From Mesaphorura yosii (Eukaryota > Arthropoda > Collembola > Poduromorpha > Tullbergiidae), in contig WIXG01000259.1 of the NCBI GenBank assembly GCA_009869945.1, positions 1-64,000 of the forward strand: 64,000 nt of DNA, in the 5' to 3' direction. The translations under genes and the position numbers were made by a program. The notes under the pieces are model-generated. The model did no database searches, was not told where the DNA came from, and saw nothing but the letters and a program-made list of their open reading frames with translations. Below, in pieces: positions 20,400 to 31,100 of this stretch. Each line of letters begins with the position of its first letter. Position 1 is the first letter of the stretch.

Positions 20400-21593
20400 A
20401 TGGAAGCCGCACGGCGAAACCTTTGGCTCCAATTTCGCCGGTTTCTGATCCTCGGAGTCAGGCTGGGCACGAATCCATACGAATACAACAAAGTTACGTC
20501 CTCGTTTCAAGTTACCCGCTCGAGGAGACAAGTCTCTCTGTACTGCGCCCTGACAACGTACTTATTCGTGGACAACGTGTACTTGGCATTTGCCCTCCAC
20601 TACAAACGCCACTCAAACCTAACCGAGTACATCGTAGACTATACTCATTGGGTCTCACGGTGTTCCTCCTGTTTCGTGAACATTGTTCAGGTCATCAATC
20701 TACACAAACATGTGCAGCTGCTGAATTGTCTTCTGGGTCTACGAATTGAGACTCTGGTTGCAGAGGAGGCCGAGGCTGAGAGAGGGCGTGTGGTAGAGGC
20801 CAGTGCCCGCACAGACTCCATACTTGTGTCCGTTATTCGTTTCTTCACCATCTTCACGGTTCTACAACCGCTCGGCCCCACAAACGCGTTCTTCACGGAC
20901 ACGCCCACTGAACGTTACTGGCATTCACTCCTCTTCTTTCCGTCAGATGGCGCGGGCGTTGGCGCGGGTCTCCTCTACCATACGCTGGGCGCTCTCCTGG
21001 AATACTGGATCTCCTTCCATTCTCTGTACGCATGGATTTTCGCCGCCTTCGGGATAATTATGAGCACGACTGAACTCAACAAATGGCTTTCAATCCTCCG
21101 TACGATGTCACAAGCCGGAAAATTCAAATCTGTCCACTTCCGGACGTACCGTACCCTGCAAATTGTGATCCGCCTCGCGAACAACTGCTTTTCGGAGTAC
21201 ACTTGGACTTTCGGGAAGCTCACAGGCCTTCTCGTCCTTTCCCTCTGCAACTGTGCTACCATTGTCCTCCTCCGAGTAGGAGCCCCACATTTTCTGGGGG
21301 CACTCGCAGGCTCCGGCGGTGTCCTTTGGTTCGCTGTGTTTATTCATCGCAAAGCGGCGCGTGTGTACGAAGAGTCGAAGCAAATTCAGGAAATTAATAG
21401 TCAGGGATGGATTCAGGGAGCGTCAGGGCCGGGGGTGAGGTTCAGATCGGCCCTTATGCGATGGTGTGGAAAGTCATGTGTCCCCATGGCGGTGGAGGTG
21501 GGTTCATACTACAAAATACATCATGGAACAGTTCTCCCGTATTTGGACATGGTCGCGAACTGTACAGTCACGTACTTACTCGTCAAAGTTTAA
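20400..21593 (+). CDS. Gustatory receptor family protein, intronless
   Basis: Single exon of 397 residues from the first ATG (MEAARRNLWLQFRRF). Hydrophobic helices follow at ALTTYLFVDNVYLAFALHY, SSCFVNIVQVINL, ILVSVIRFFTIFTVLQPL and YAWIFAAFGIIMS. The conserved long intracellular loop reads STTELNKWLSILRTMSQ and FRTYRTLQIVIRLANNCFSE. Helices 5-6 follow, then an ICL3 with SCVPMAVEVGSYYKIHHGT, and TM7 VANCTVTYLLVKV, which carries the TYL core of the Gr signature. Length and order fit a complete receptor. Having no intron, unlike the Grs at 1565 and 7359, suggests a retroduplicated or separate lineage. It is immediately followed by a decayed relative. Confidence 0.85.
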   Translation: MEAARRNLWLQFRRFLILGVRLGTNPYEYNKVTSSFQVTRSRRQVSLYCALTTYLFVDNVYLAFALHYKRHSNLTEYIVDYTHWVSRCSSCFVNIVQVINLHKHVQLLNCLLGLRIETLVAEEAEAERGRVVEASARTDSILVSVIRFFTIFTVLQPLGPTNAFFTDTPTERYWHSLLFFPSDGAGVGAGLLYHTLGALLEYWISFHSLYAWIFAAFGIIMSTTELNKWLSILRTMSQAGKFKSVHFRTYRTLQIVIRLANNCFSEYTWTFGKLTGLLVLSLCNCATIVLLRVGAPHFLGALAGSGGVLWFAVFIHRKAARVYEESKQIQEINSQGWIQGASGPGVRFRSALMRWCGKSCVPMAVEVGSYYKIHHGTVLPYLDMVANCTVTYLLVKV

Positions 21594-22079
21594 GAGAATC
21601 AATCATCATCTTAATTCCGCGATTTAATGAAGAGGAGTTCCGCTAAAGTTTGCAACATCAGTCCATAATTCATAGATAAATGTCTTGCTTGAGTTGTTGT
21701 TCTGTTTGTATTTGTGTTTGTATTTATTTCGTAAGAACACCCAATATTGGACTTATTTTAAGTACTTACAGCTTTTCAGTAATTAGACAATATATTAGTA
21801 TCTCAAAAGTAATAATTCTTCATAATTAAGAGTATGTCAAGTAAAGCCTGAGAATGACTGTACACGGGCTCGAAATCCGGGCCACTACACTTTTCAATCA
21901 CGCGTACATATAATTCTGTCTACCCTTTCATGTATAATTTGACTTTCTCATTATGCGAGACATACAATTCGCATTTTATAAACTAGCTGTCCAATTGGTT
22001 TTGATAGCTACATTTTACATTCCGAATTCTGCATGTGACATTCATAAGTCGTAATAAATTGTCTCCAACCTTCAGTTTG
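21594..22079. other. AT-rich spacer between the two tandem Grs
   Basis: No coding potential recognised. Very AT-rich with short A/T runs. Confidence 0.5.
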
Positions 22080-23392
22080 AGTTTGAGTTCCCAAAACTCC
22101 AGTTCCTCATCTCAAGTCATGCTCCCCCCTGGGTTTACCCAATCCCTCCATGTCCTCCTCTCCCTGGCCTCCCGAACCCGTCTCTTCCATTCACATGGAG
22201 GCCCGGAGTGTCAATGCTGAAGTTACGCTCACGTGAAGGATCTCGAGCGTCTCGACTCTGCTGAGTCAGCGTATGCTTCATTATAGGGTTTGACCTTCTC
22301 ACTGGCTGTGCGGTCACGGCCTGGTATGCTCACTACGTGACCACCCGCCTCCATGAGAACGCAACTCTAGTAATTCTCATTGTCACGTTCTGCCTTGGCG
22401 TGAACCTTGGAGCTCTCATGGGAGCCGTTGTCCACTCCACTTGGTCTGAGGTGTGCGACTGGGTAAACAAAGTTCTGCACACTCCGTAGCTGGCCTGGTA
22501 CGGTCACGGCGAGGACGCGTCTGCGTTCCCTGCCCAACTCCGTACCATTTGAGGTCACATTCGTCATGCCCGAGTCCGGTCCACCTTGTCAGAAATCACA
22601 ACGAAGACGTTCCTGTTGGACTTTTTTTCGTTTGTACTCGTTGGCTTGTGTTTCACAGTTCCTCTTCTCGTGTGTTTATTTTGTCGCTTCCAGGCTCTCC
22701 AGTGAACCTCGCGCTCCAGTACTATGATTCAGGAACGGGTACTGGCACTGGCTTGGCCCTCCTCCAATTTTTATTCAGTTCAACCATCAGCATTTTCACA
22801 CTCCGAATGATGCTCTCTCCTCTCACGATGGGCCTTCTCGCGGTAACCTCCATCTTTCTCCTGGATGGGCTGACGGAGAAGTTGGAGTTGGAGACTCGTA
22901 CGGACTCGCAAACACGTGGACGACAGCGACTGCAACCAATCCTGGTCCTTAGAGCGAATACTCAACTCCTAGTCCTGCAAGCGATCCTAGACGTGGGCGT
23001 TTGTGAACCCAAGATCCCCCTAAACATGGCTGGTCTGTCAGTGTGTCTGATCTTTGCCACCTCCGGCCTAATTATTTTCCAAGGACGTGTGAGTGCCCTC
23101 ATTTTAGCTCAGCTCGCAGTCTGCATAACCGTGGCACTCTCGATCTGGCTCCATCTTGTGGGTAGAGTCTGGGTGAGGACGGGGCGGCTACTTGGGCGGT
23201 TGACCGCACATGGACAACGAGGACGGCAAGTGCGGGAGAGGTTCGAGTTCTGTCACGGGCACAAAGACCGATTTCATTACGTTGTGGTCCTTACTTTGAA
23301 CTCCGACCAGCAACTCTCCTCGGACTTTTGTACTTCAATACGCAGCAGATTGCGACCGTGGTTATTATGTACAGGAGTGCATGAGATTTAGA
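22080..23392 (+). pseudogene. Gustatory receptor, multiply frameshifted
   Basis: Pieces of one chemoreceptor can be followed left to right in changing frames. About 22278-22470 gives FDLLTGCAVTAWYAHYVTTR and LVILIVTFCLGVNLGALMGA. About 22560-22690 gives STLSEITTKTFLLDFFSFVL and VGLCFTVPLLVCLFCRFQ. From about 22697 another frame gives LALQYYDSGTGTGTGLALLQ and a long loop with LQPILVLRANTQLLVLQAIL. Near 23255-23270 the frame changes again to RAQRPISLRCGPYFELRPAT and LLGLLYFNTQQIATVVIMYR, an excellent Gr ICL3/TM7 end with VTxxIMY. At least two shifts (about 22693 and 23260) cannot be explained by GT-AG introns, since coding sequence is contiguous across them. It is probably a pseudogenised tandem neighbour of the Gr at 20400. 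Confidence 0.6.
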
Positions 23393-24113
23393 GTACTGTG
23401 GATATACCGGGTAATTTAAAACTCGTACCCTGGAAAATTTTGCTTCGATTTTAATGGCACGCCTCTATTGACAGTTGATAGTACACTGTATTATAACACT
23501 TTATTGACCCGGCGTGATGGCAAATTTCCCTCGTACTTGTAATAAAAGAGCCGAACTGTAGACCAGGACATAATTGGATGGGTGAAGATGCAGGTTATGC
23601 AAATAAAACGTGCGACTCTGTATTTAGTACTTGCCCCTGAGCCGAGACGTTCAACGTTCACATTACAATACTTCAAATTGAATCATTATTTGACAAAATT
23701 ACTCGTGGTGAACCTAAGCCCCAGATTTCGGCCACCGCGTCCATAATCACTGGTATTCACTACACAGCTGAGTCACAAATGCAAAACTATCGAAAATTGA
23801 AAAAAAGAACAGTCCGTAATCACTGAACTTACTACACAACTGAGCAAAACAAACGGAAAACTATCGAGAATTGAAAATCGAGTATTAATATATCATTCCT
23901 TCATTAGGACATCTGTGTGCAGCATCTTTCTATAGAATTATCGACAGAATATTAACACGCTCAGTCAGAAATAACAATCTAATTTCTTGGGAAGGTTTTT
24001 CTATAATTTAGTTTTTTTGATCAATATTTTTTAAAAATTTTTTAATTAAAATAAATCAATTAAGTGTGTCAGTACTTATCCTCAATTACCGCAAATTCAA
24101 GTTTTAATAACTA

Positions 24114-24188
24114 GTCGGACAAATGAGTTGTCGGGCAAATGTACCTGTCGGGCAAATGACTTGTCGGGCAAATGGTGTCGGGCAAATG
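24114..24188. repeat. Minisatellite, five copies of GTCGGGCAAATG
   Basis: Five copies of the 12-base core GTCGGGCAAATG (the first has GTCGGACAAATG), spaced 12-18 bases apart by short AT/CT linkers. It lies in gene-free DNA. Such core arrays are common in the subterminal regions of DNA transposons, so it may mark the end of an unrecognised element. Confidence 0.7.
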
Positions 24189-24640
24189 ACCTGATCCCAA
24201 TTTATTGAATAATTGCTGATATTTGTGTAAATAAAACTTTCTTGTATTTGCAACTGTGACCGTGTCATCGATCAGCATCATTTTTTGGTCCTTTTCGACA
24301 CGGATTGCTATGCATTAACATTGACATCCTCCCTTGACAGGTACGATTGACTGACCCGCATTAATAGTGCTTGTGAACTTAATTCAGTGTTCATAAAGAT
24401 GAACTCATGTACATTCAATTAGATCAGACACTTGACTTGGAATTTGAGTACAGGCACATCGTCTATAGAAGAGACTTGTGTTTTAGTTCTCAACTCTGAT
24501 GTGATAGTAGTTGAGACTGTTAGTCTCATTCAAATGAATGAATAATTCGCAATTGCAATTAGTTAGAATGTGACATTTAATTAATTTTTTGTTAAGGGGG
24601 TTATGAATTAAATTTTGGAATGTAATTGTCAATGGAGATT

Positions 24641-24691
24641 TCCCACAAAATCCCACTTTTTGGAAGTTATACTCCTCCTACAAGACTGATC
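24641..24691 (+). repeat. Dispersed repeat, arm 1 (inverted copy at 32864-32913)
   Basis: About 50 bases match the reverse complement of 32864-32913 with few substitutions and a 2-base indel. The shared core includes ATACTCCTCC and AAGACTGATC. A similar AAGGGG/CCCCTT word lies outside each arm (about 24595 and 33013). This indicates a moderately old interspersed repeat family. Confidence 0.6.
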
Positions 24692-25051
24692 TCGATATTC
24701 CCACAAGATTCTTGGGCCTGAAGGGCTGCTCGCGGGGAAGACACGACTGCTTGTCACGCTTGGAGTCTGCGCCCAAGATACGTGCGTGCTGACAACTTGA
24801 CCTTGTCTTGCCAGTGCTCAAGGACACGCTGAGTTACGTGATCACAATCGAGACGAGGAACTGGAATCGTGAAGTGGTACGTTTTGCTCACAATCAAAAC
24901 ATTCTTTAATTTTCACATGACTTTTCGACTTTTTGAATCTTGGCATTCCAAAATTTTGATTAGATCAGATAATATTGCTTACGTATCATACAGATTTAAT
25001 CATAGTGGATTGATGTCCAAATTGCCTTTCAAGATTAAAGTTTTACGTCCT

Positions 25052-26170
25052 TCAGCCTTGGGCGTATGGTGACTTGGAGTTGGTTCGCAAGTAATATTTT
25101 CCATGTTGAGCGCTTGAGAAGCATGGTTCGCCCATATTGGCCGTGACCTGACAGCCACAGTTGCCACCTGTGTACTGCGCCCAGCTGTCACATTTACATG
25201 CCTTGAACATAACAGCTGACGTAATTGACTCTGCATTGTATGAAACTGCTCGTGCGTGATCACAGACGTCGGTGATGCAGCCTGGTTGACTCTCGCCACC
25301 GTTCGGATAGAAATCGACATGTCCAGACACAAGCGTAATTCCGAACCCAAGTCGCTCGCCATCGGTGTGCACTGCGTCCACAAAGACAGCGTCCGTAGGG
25401 TCCAGTCTCCATTCAGCGAGTTCATCCTCAAAAAGAGGACCGGCTGGGTCGTTGCTGTTATGCGTGGAATCTTCAGTCCGCCAGTCAGTCGAGTCAAATG
25501 CGCACCCGCCGATCCAGCGACGTGTGAACCTAGGCTCATGCCTTGCATGTGAATCTGGTCAATGGTGGCGAAACCTTGCTGCAGAAGGTAGGCGAGCAGG
25601 TCGGCAGTCTTTTCACCCACTGGCTTTGTATTTGTAGCAGCCAAGTCATAAAAAGGGCCATTGGCCAACCATTGCCAGTCTACAAGAATAATGTTCACGT
25701 CTTGGCCAAGGGAGAGGTACGCTTGTCTCGCAAGCCAGGGATAGTCCGTTTCTATGCGACTCAAGAAGCCGTGAGCCAGAACCTTGACAGGGGCACCTCG
25801 GATCCAATTGGACCGGGTGATTGAGTCAAGCGAACCGGCAATCAATTCTTGGCCCGTTGTGGGATTGTTCCTACAGCAAAGATTTGCGCATTTGCTACTT
25901 CGTTTGATTCTGTGATAAAAATGGAAATTACCTTGTAAATAGGTAGAATTTGCATTTGGACATGTCTTCAGCTGGATTCGCTTTCGCTGCAAGGCTGCGG
26001 TAGCCGTCTCGGAATATTGGCACATGATTCCCGTTGCCTGGATTCTTCCACCACGCTAAGGTCTTGGCGAGTGGAACGGAGACAGTTGAAGAGGTGAAGA
26101 ACGCTAGCGTAATTACAGCAGCAGCAACACAAAGCGCATTTGCTTTATGCAGGCGGCGGTTTCTGACCAT
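25052..26170 (-). pseudogene. Neutral (pancreatic-type) lipase with a one-base frameshift
   Basis: Exon 1 is 25932-26170, from the ATG of MVRNRRLHKA with a signal-anchor CVAAAVITLAFFTSSTV. A 61-nt GT-AG intron (25871-25931) leads to exon 2, 25052-25870. The join restores KCKFYLFTRNNPTTGQEL, the usual lipase opening. The nucleophile elbow GMSLGSHVAG contains the catalytic Ser, and the His is in CDHARA. Between them the frame breaks at about 25450: the reading ITATTQPVLF should be an A-x-DPAGPLFEDEL run, holding the catalytic Asp, which is present one base out of register. Beyond it the protein runs normally (LDPTDAVFVDAVHTDGERLG) to the stop at 25052. One missing base is the only defect, so this may be an assembly error rather than a dead gene. 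The expected role is a secreted triacylglycerol or phospholipase A1 activity. Confidence 0.75.
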
Positions 26171-26448
26171 TGTTGTATGGATTTTTCTTGTTGAATTTTT
26201 GCTTCTACTTTGAGTTCTGATGAGAACCGTCAAGTTTAAATAAACGTGGATTCATTATGCCAACTTGTTAAACATGCCCTGAAGTTGCGTAAATTTGTAA
26301 CAGGTAATTTACGATATTTGATAAGAGGGAAATCCTTCTTGTAGCTGACAGAAAATACTTTTTGGTAAACAAAACTGAAGTGGCACGTGGCATTCTCTTT
26401 TGCACTGAGAGCTAAAATTAATAGTTGAATGGATACGGACTTGAATAA

Positions 26449-26478
26449 CATAAATAGACAGCAATCAGCTCATCAGTT
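26449..26478 (+). promoter_or_regulatory. TATA-like box and TCAGTT initiator of the knottin gene
   Basis: CATAAATAG at 26449-26457 is followed by arthropod-type initiators TCAGCT (26465) and TCAGTT (26473-26478). The spacing of about 25 bp from the TATA-like word to the second is right for a core promoter 60 bp ahead of the ATG at 26539. Confidence 0.5.
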
Positions 26479-26538
26479 GGTCAAACATTCTTCCATTCCA
26501 AAACTGCAAACTATTCAAAGTTTAAGCCGCCGAGCAGA

Positions 26539-26964
26539 ATGTCGAAATTGATCGTCCTTCTTGCAATTTTGGTCGCAGTTGTTGCTGTCGCTGTGCAATG
26601 CAACCCGCTGCTGGAGAAAAGTGGTGAGAAGGTAAGCACTCAACTTTGCCTCGGTCGGCAACTCCTTTGCTTTGATAATTTGAATCATATTTTCCCGCTT
26701 CTCGTCGCAGATTTGCCCGGTTGTGTGCCGCCAAGACAGTGACTGCTGTGAGGAGTACCGTGGAGGCTGTTATGGAGCTCCGGTTGGTGCTTGTGTAAGT
26801 GCGCATAGGATAAAAGGCTCAAAGACCAGACCAGAAACATTTTCTAATTATATGTGGCTTAATTGGGACAGACTCTGTGCAGAGCGACTGGACTTACTTG
26901 CCAAATTGATAGCCAGTGCTGCAACTGGCGCTGCAACGAGTTGACCTATCGTTGTGTAAGTTGA
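26539..26964 (+). CDS. Small secreted double inhibitor-cystine-knot peptide
   Basis: Three short exons (26539-26631, 26711-26794, 26872-26964), two phase-0 introns of 79 and 77 nt, 89 residues. Exon 1 is a signal peptide (SKLIVLLAILVAVVAVAVQC) and a short pro-segment. Exon 2 has six cysteines spaced C-x3-C-x5-CC-x6-C-x7-C. Exon 3 has six spaced C-x6-C-x5-CC-x3-C-x6-C, the textbook knottin pattern. So each knot sits on its own exon, separated by almost no linker. Double-knot peptides are known among arthropod venom, antimicrobial and ion-channel-binding peptides; nothing here says which function applies, and a springtail-like animal need not be venomous. The CDS ends Cys-Val-Ser-stop; that end coincides with a GTAAGT donor, so a further exon is possible. 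Confidence 0.75.
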
Positions 26965-27458
26965 TGCAATGGACAAAATTTCACAAGTTGGCTTCAAAAT
27001 ACTACAAATTTGTAACTCTGTAGTTGTAGATATGAATCCAGCAAAGGTCTTGGCCAACAGCAATCAATCAACGAGCGCATAATGACATGGGAATGATTTT
27101 ATCTTACACTAATAAAACAACGTCAGATATATAAACGGTACAGAAAAGAAAGGAAATTGTGCAGAAATTATGTAATTCAAAAATCAAATGAACTTATGCA
27201 GAACCTTTGCGTACAAAAAACAAAGGAATTTATGCACTGTGCACCGGCTCATTAAATAAATGCCTGAAGGCCAGAAAAATAAAAGCTTAAATAGATGTTT
27301 CAACAAACAAATGCAAATATAAATAACCGTGTATGAAGAGTTTGTCAGTAAGGTTTCACGCCGCGATAAAGGAAGTTGTGCTGTGTTGTACTTAATAATG
27401 GCGTCCTTAAGCCAAATCAGTTATATTTCGTCGGATTCGGGCACAGTGTGCCGCGTTG

Positions 27459-27526
27459 ACGCCGCTTGGATCTCCGGGTTCAAACCTTTCCAACGCCGCT
27501 TGGATCTCCGGGTCCAAACCTTTCCA
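27459..27526. repeat. 34-bp tandem duplication
   Basis: Two adjacent 34-base units begin at 27459 and 27493 and differ by one base (GGGTTCAAACC versus GGGTCCAAACC). The first unit contains a perfect pol III B-box-like GGTTCAAACC. No A box was found at a plausible distance. Confidence 0.7.
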
Positions 27527-27893
27527 ACGCCACGCCATTCGCGGCGCGCTGGCGCCAATGTTTACACCAAATTATGGCCACCACGACGGCACGCCGTCAT
27601 AAATTCTCTTAATGGGGCATACCCGCCCGCTATGAGGACACTGGATGCCACTTACAGATCCACGGCGCACGGCAGGCATAATAGAATTCACCGCAGCCGC
27701 CCGATTTCTGGCGCGCCGGCGTCAGCTTTTTAAATCGGGCCTAGCGCCCCACCATCACCACACTCGATGCCCCTTACCGAGCCACGCCGCGCCGCTGTCA
27801 CCCTAACATTAATTGGCGCCCGCGAACCCAACCAGGGCCGGCACACCCATTCCTACGCTTCTATCAAACAACACGGCGATCTTCCTTAAATCT

Positions 27894-27909
27894 CTAACCT
27901 AACCTAACC
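27894..27909. repeat. Short interstitial telomere-type repeat (CCTAA)
   Basis: About three copies of CCTAA/CTAACC, the complement of the arthropod telomere unit TTAGG. Three copies may be chance or a repair scar. Confidence 0.35.
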
Positions 27910-28182
27910 AAGGTTCATTGCGAATATGTGTGGTGCATGGCACTCGCTCGATAGGAAAATGCCAAAATACAAATTTTCGACAAAATGTGGTTTATTAAGC
28001 GTGGAAATGTTGGCTTACATTCGCCTTCGCTCTCTCAAGCATATACTAATTAAATTGTTACTGATTTGCTGATAGTTTATGTCCAAATTTTGATGCATGT
28101 TGATGATGTTCAACTTCCTATTCATTTCAAAACCCGTTGTCCTGAATTGATTGATTGATTTTTCACACATGAATTGATCTGA

Positions 28183-31100
28183 TTATTCATACTTGGCGCT
28201 GATTAACTCTTCCATCTGTTGCAGCTGCCCTTCGAAGAAGTCCTTGAGGTCACTGAACTTTGGACGATTCTCCCTCTTCTCATGCCAGCATTTACGTAAA
28301 GTGCTGTAACTGTGTGAAGCAATAAAAATGTGGGCGTATACATTTTAAGACAATAATTCAGCCGTCAAATATTAAACTGCTTACACTAGCGAGCTTGCGT
28401 GCCTAGGTTTGGCTAACCGGTTTCCTGACTCCAGTCCGCTTACAAAGTCGCAGCTCCATGCCATGCCAGGATAGGGCACGTCACCCAAGGAAAATATTTC
28501 CCAGCATGTAACTCCATAGGCCCAAACGTCGGACGCTGTGGAAAAGTGCATTTGGCGCAGTGATTCGATGGACATCCATTGCCACGGGAGTCTGCAATCG
28601 GTCTTTTTGGTGTACTCGTAGTTAACCATCTGGCGCGCAAGGCCAAAGTCGCAAATCTTGGCGTGGAGGTCGAAGGAGAGCAACACGTTCCGGGCAGCCA
28701 AATCACTGTGCACGACGCGCTTTTGCGATAAGTATTCCATCCCACTCGCTGTCTCCGCCGACCATCGAACCAAGTCCCGAAGCGGTATGAGTTGAGTCTG
28801 GATGAGTTTTTCATGTTGTTCGTTACTCATATACTGACTAAAAGATGTTGCTTGCAATGGTGGGTCCACATAGTTCTTCAATATTCCGGAGTATTGTCGG
28901 AGGTATTTTAGGAGCGAAGTTTTGCAATGCTCGATGCCAACCCAAAGTTCGAATTGCCTGATGTTGCTCGTGTAGGCACCCACAAGTTTGGCTACGTTGT
29001 CGTGCGTACCAATATGGGCCAGGATCTTGAGCTCCGAGAGCAGGGCGTTGAAGTACTCTTTCGGCACGTTGGGACGAACTGTCTTCACTGCAACGCGAAT
29101 TGCCTGGCCCTCATCCTGCTTTATTTCCCCTAGGAATACAACACCATATTCGCCGGAGCCCAACTCGGTGTCAAAATCTAAACACATCAGGGAACAAATG
29201 TCACAACACAGAATTGCCACAGAACACAGAACAGAAAATAGCCGTCTAAAAGGTTTGGGAAAATTTACTTTAGTGCCACCTCGAATTTCGGAAAAGGTTG
29301 ACGTATTTCGACAATTCCACTCTGTTGGGTCCGAATCTGAACCTAAACCTAATCGAAACGAAATTTTATCAGGAAGTTCTTGCAAGCGGGTTACAGGTAT
29401 TACAAAGCCGATTTCATTTCATTTCTTGGCTTGTTAATACGCGAATGTTTGACTCCAGTCCGCTCGCAAGGGATTCTCAGCCTTTGGGGTTTGATTTAGG
29501 GCGCTAAAGTAAAGACTAGCCAAAGAACTATGGTTGGTATGGAGACTCACCAACGTGGAAGTTTTCCTTTGCCACCTCATACGCTGAGTTGTAGGGCAGC
29601 AGGTCAGCATTCAGTTCCTCCTCGTCTCCGTGGAAACCGACCTGGTCAACTATGTCAGCCCCTAACCCTACTAAGGGTATTGACTCGAGTCTCCCCTCAA
29701 AAAATTGCTCCACTTCTTCTTCGGTCAGCGCCTGGTTGACTGCTAGCCCGAGCCGGACAAAACGGCAGTACATGTGGCCGAATCCGACACAAAGCGCAGC
29801 CACGATGAGCACCAGCAAAGTTATGATGGCGATTGGCGTCCAAGAAACCGTGGAGTTTGCGTTGGCGCTCTTTGGAGCTGAACTCGCAAATATTCTGAAC
29901 AATTTAATCGCGCTCTGATTTAGCCGATTTGTTGCGACGCAACTGAGCGTGGAGCCATTGAGCAACTCCGCCAAAGGCCTGTTCAGGGTAAATTGCGAAC
30001 CCTCCCGTCGCAGTGGATACACAACCTCTTGGTTCCAGACGACAACGGGAGACGGTTCACCTGTCGGGTCACATTCAAGCACTTTACTGCTATCCCATTG
30101 CTCGAAAGTAACATTTTCATTAGGAGACTCAAAGAAGGGCTGGATTGCATTGCGAACGTACAGCTTCAATTTGCGAGTAATCCACTCACTGGAATTCCAC
30201 ACTGGTCCCCGACAAATTATTTCGTAGTGCCCAGGACCGGTCAACCGAAAGTCCAGACTGACATTTATATTAAAAGCTTTGAGATTTGAATCGAAGTCAT
30301 TTTCAAGTATTCCTGGAAAGGGAAATCGTGCTCGAATTACAAGACGCAACGACAGAAGTGAATGCAAGAACATAGGTTTAACGCACTTAGTCTGGACCCG
30401 TTCCGAAGAATTTGAACTTCGGAACCCATTGAGAACCCGTAGGACATATAGCAGGCCGTATCAAAGGACTCCGGCGTGTAGTAAGTGGCGAGAGGCGGTA
30501 TGTCCGGGATGAACCAAATCAAGTTGCTCATGGAAACTTCCTTTATGGAAAAATCTGACAAAAATAAAAATTGTAAAATTAAACCGGGGTTCCATTTGTA
30601 TTTGAACGTCATATATTTACACGGAGTAGACCAATTGGGCCAAGTAACAAAGAACTCCAAAGCCCCAGGCTCGTATTGCCCCCCGCTACCCTCGCATACG
30701 GCGGTCCACGGTTTAACCAAACCATTTTTCTCATTGACCAGGTTTCTCCAGCCTGGTTCCGTAGTATCTGTAGTGATGTCTGCTGCGGACACAGTAGCGG
30801 CTGAACGCACAACACACACGCTACGGCTCTTCCATCGCCGGCGGAAATTGGCGCACCCTGCACTGCTAAACCCACAGTGAAGAAACTTAACAGCGCCAGG
30901 CTCCCCACTCTGACCCTCACACCGCCAGACGCTGCTACCTCCGTCGGCCATCCGCGCAACCGTGAACCTCACGCAGGCACTTGTGTTGTCGCTGCTGCTT
31001 TTTCGAATGTCTTCCGTTAAAATCTCTCCAGCGCTGCGGTTCTGTACAACGTGAATTAAGCCCGTGCTGTTGTTTGGCTCCAGTGTGACCAGTATATTGT

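Larger units (their letters stand above)
23393..25051. other. Gene-free AT-rich region with repeats
   Basis: No supported gene over about 1.65 kb. It contains a short minisatellite (24114-24188) and one arm of an inverted dispersed repeat (24641-24691). The segment 24700-24880 is less AT-rich and might be a relic of a coding element, but no frame matches anything I know. Confidence 0.5.
26965..28182. other. Intergenic region with a GC-rich, repeat-bearing core
   Basis: No supported gene. Positions 27440-27880 are markedly GC-rich (many GGCGC words) inside AT-rich flanks and hold a 34-bp tandem duplication. A short TTAGG-type run lies at 27894-27909. A 134-codon frame (27329-27733) crosses this block without recognisable domains. 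Confidence 0.5.

Noticed and set aside
25871..25931. A 22-nt intron in the lipase (donor GTAATT to first CACAG)
   Set aside because: It is too short for splicing, and the 61-nt alternative restores the family sequence FTRNNPTTGQEL.
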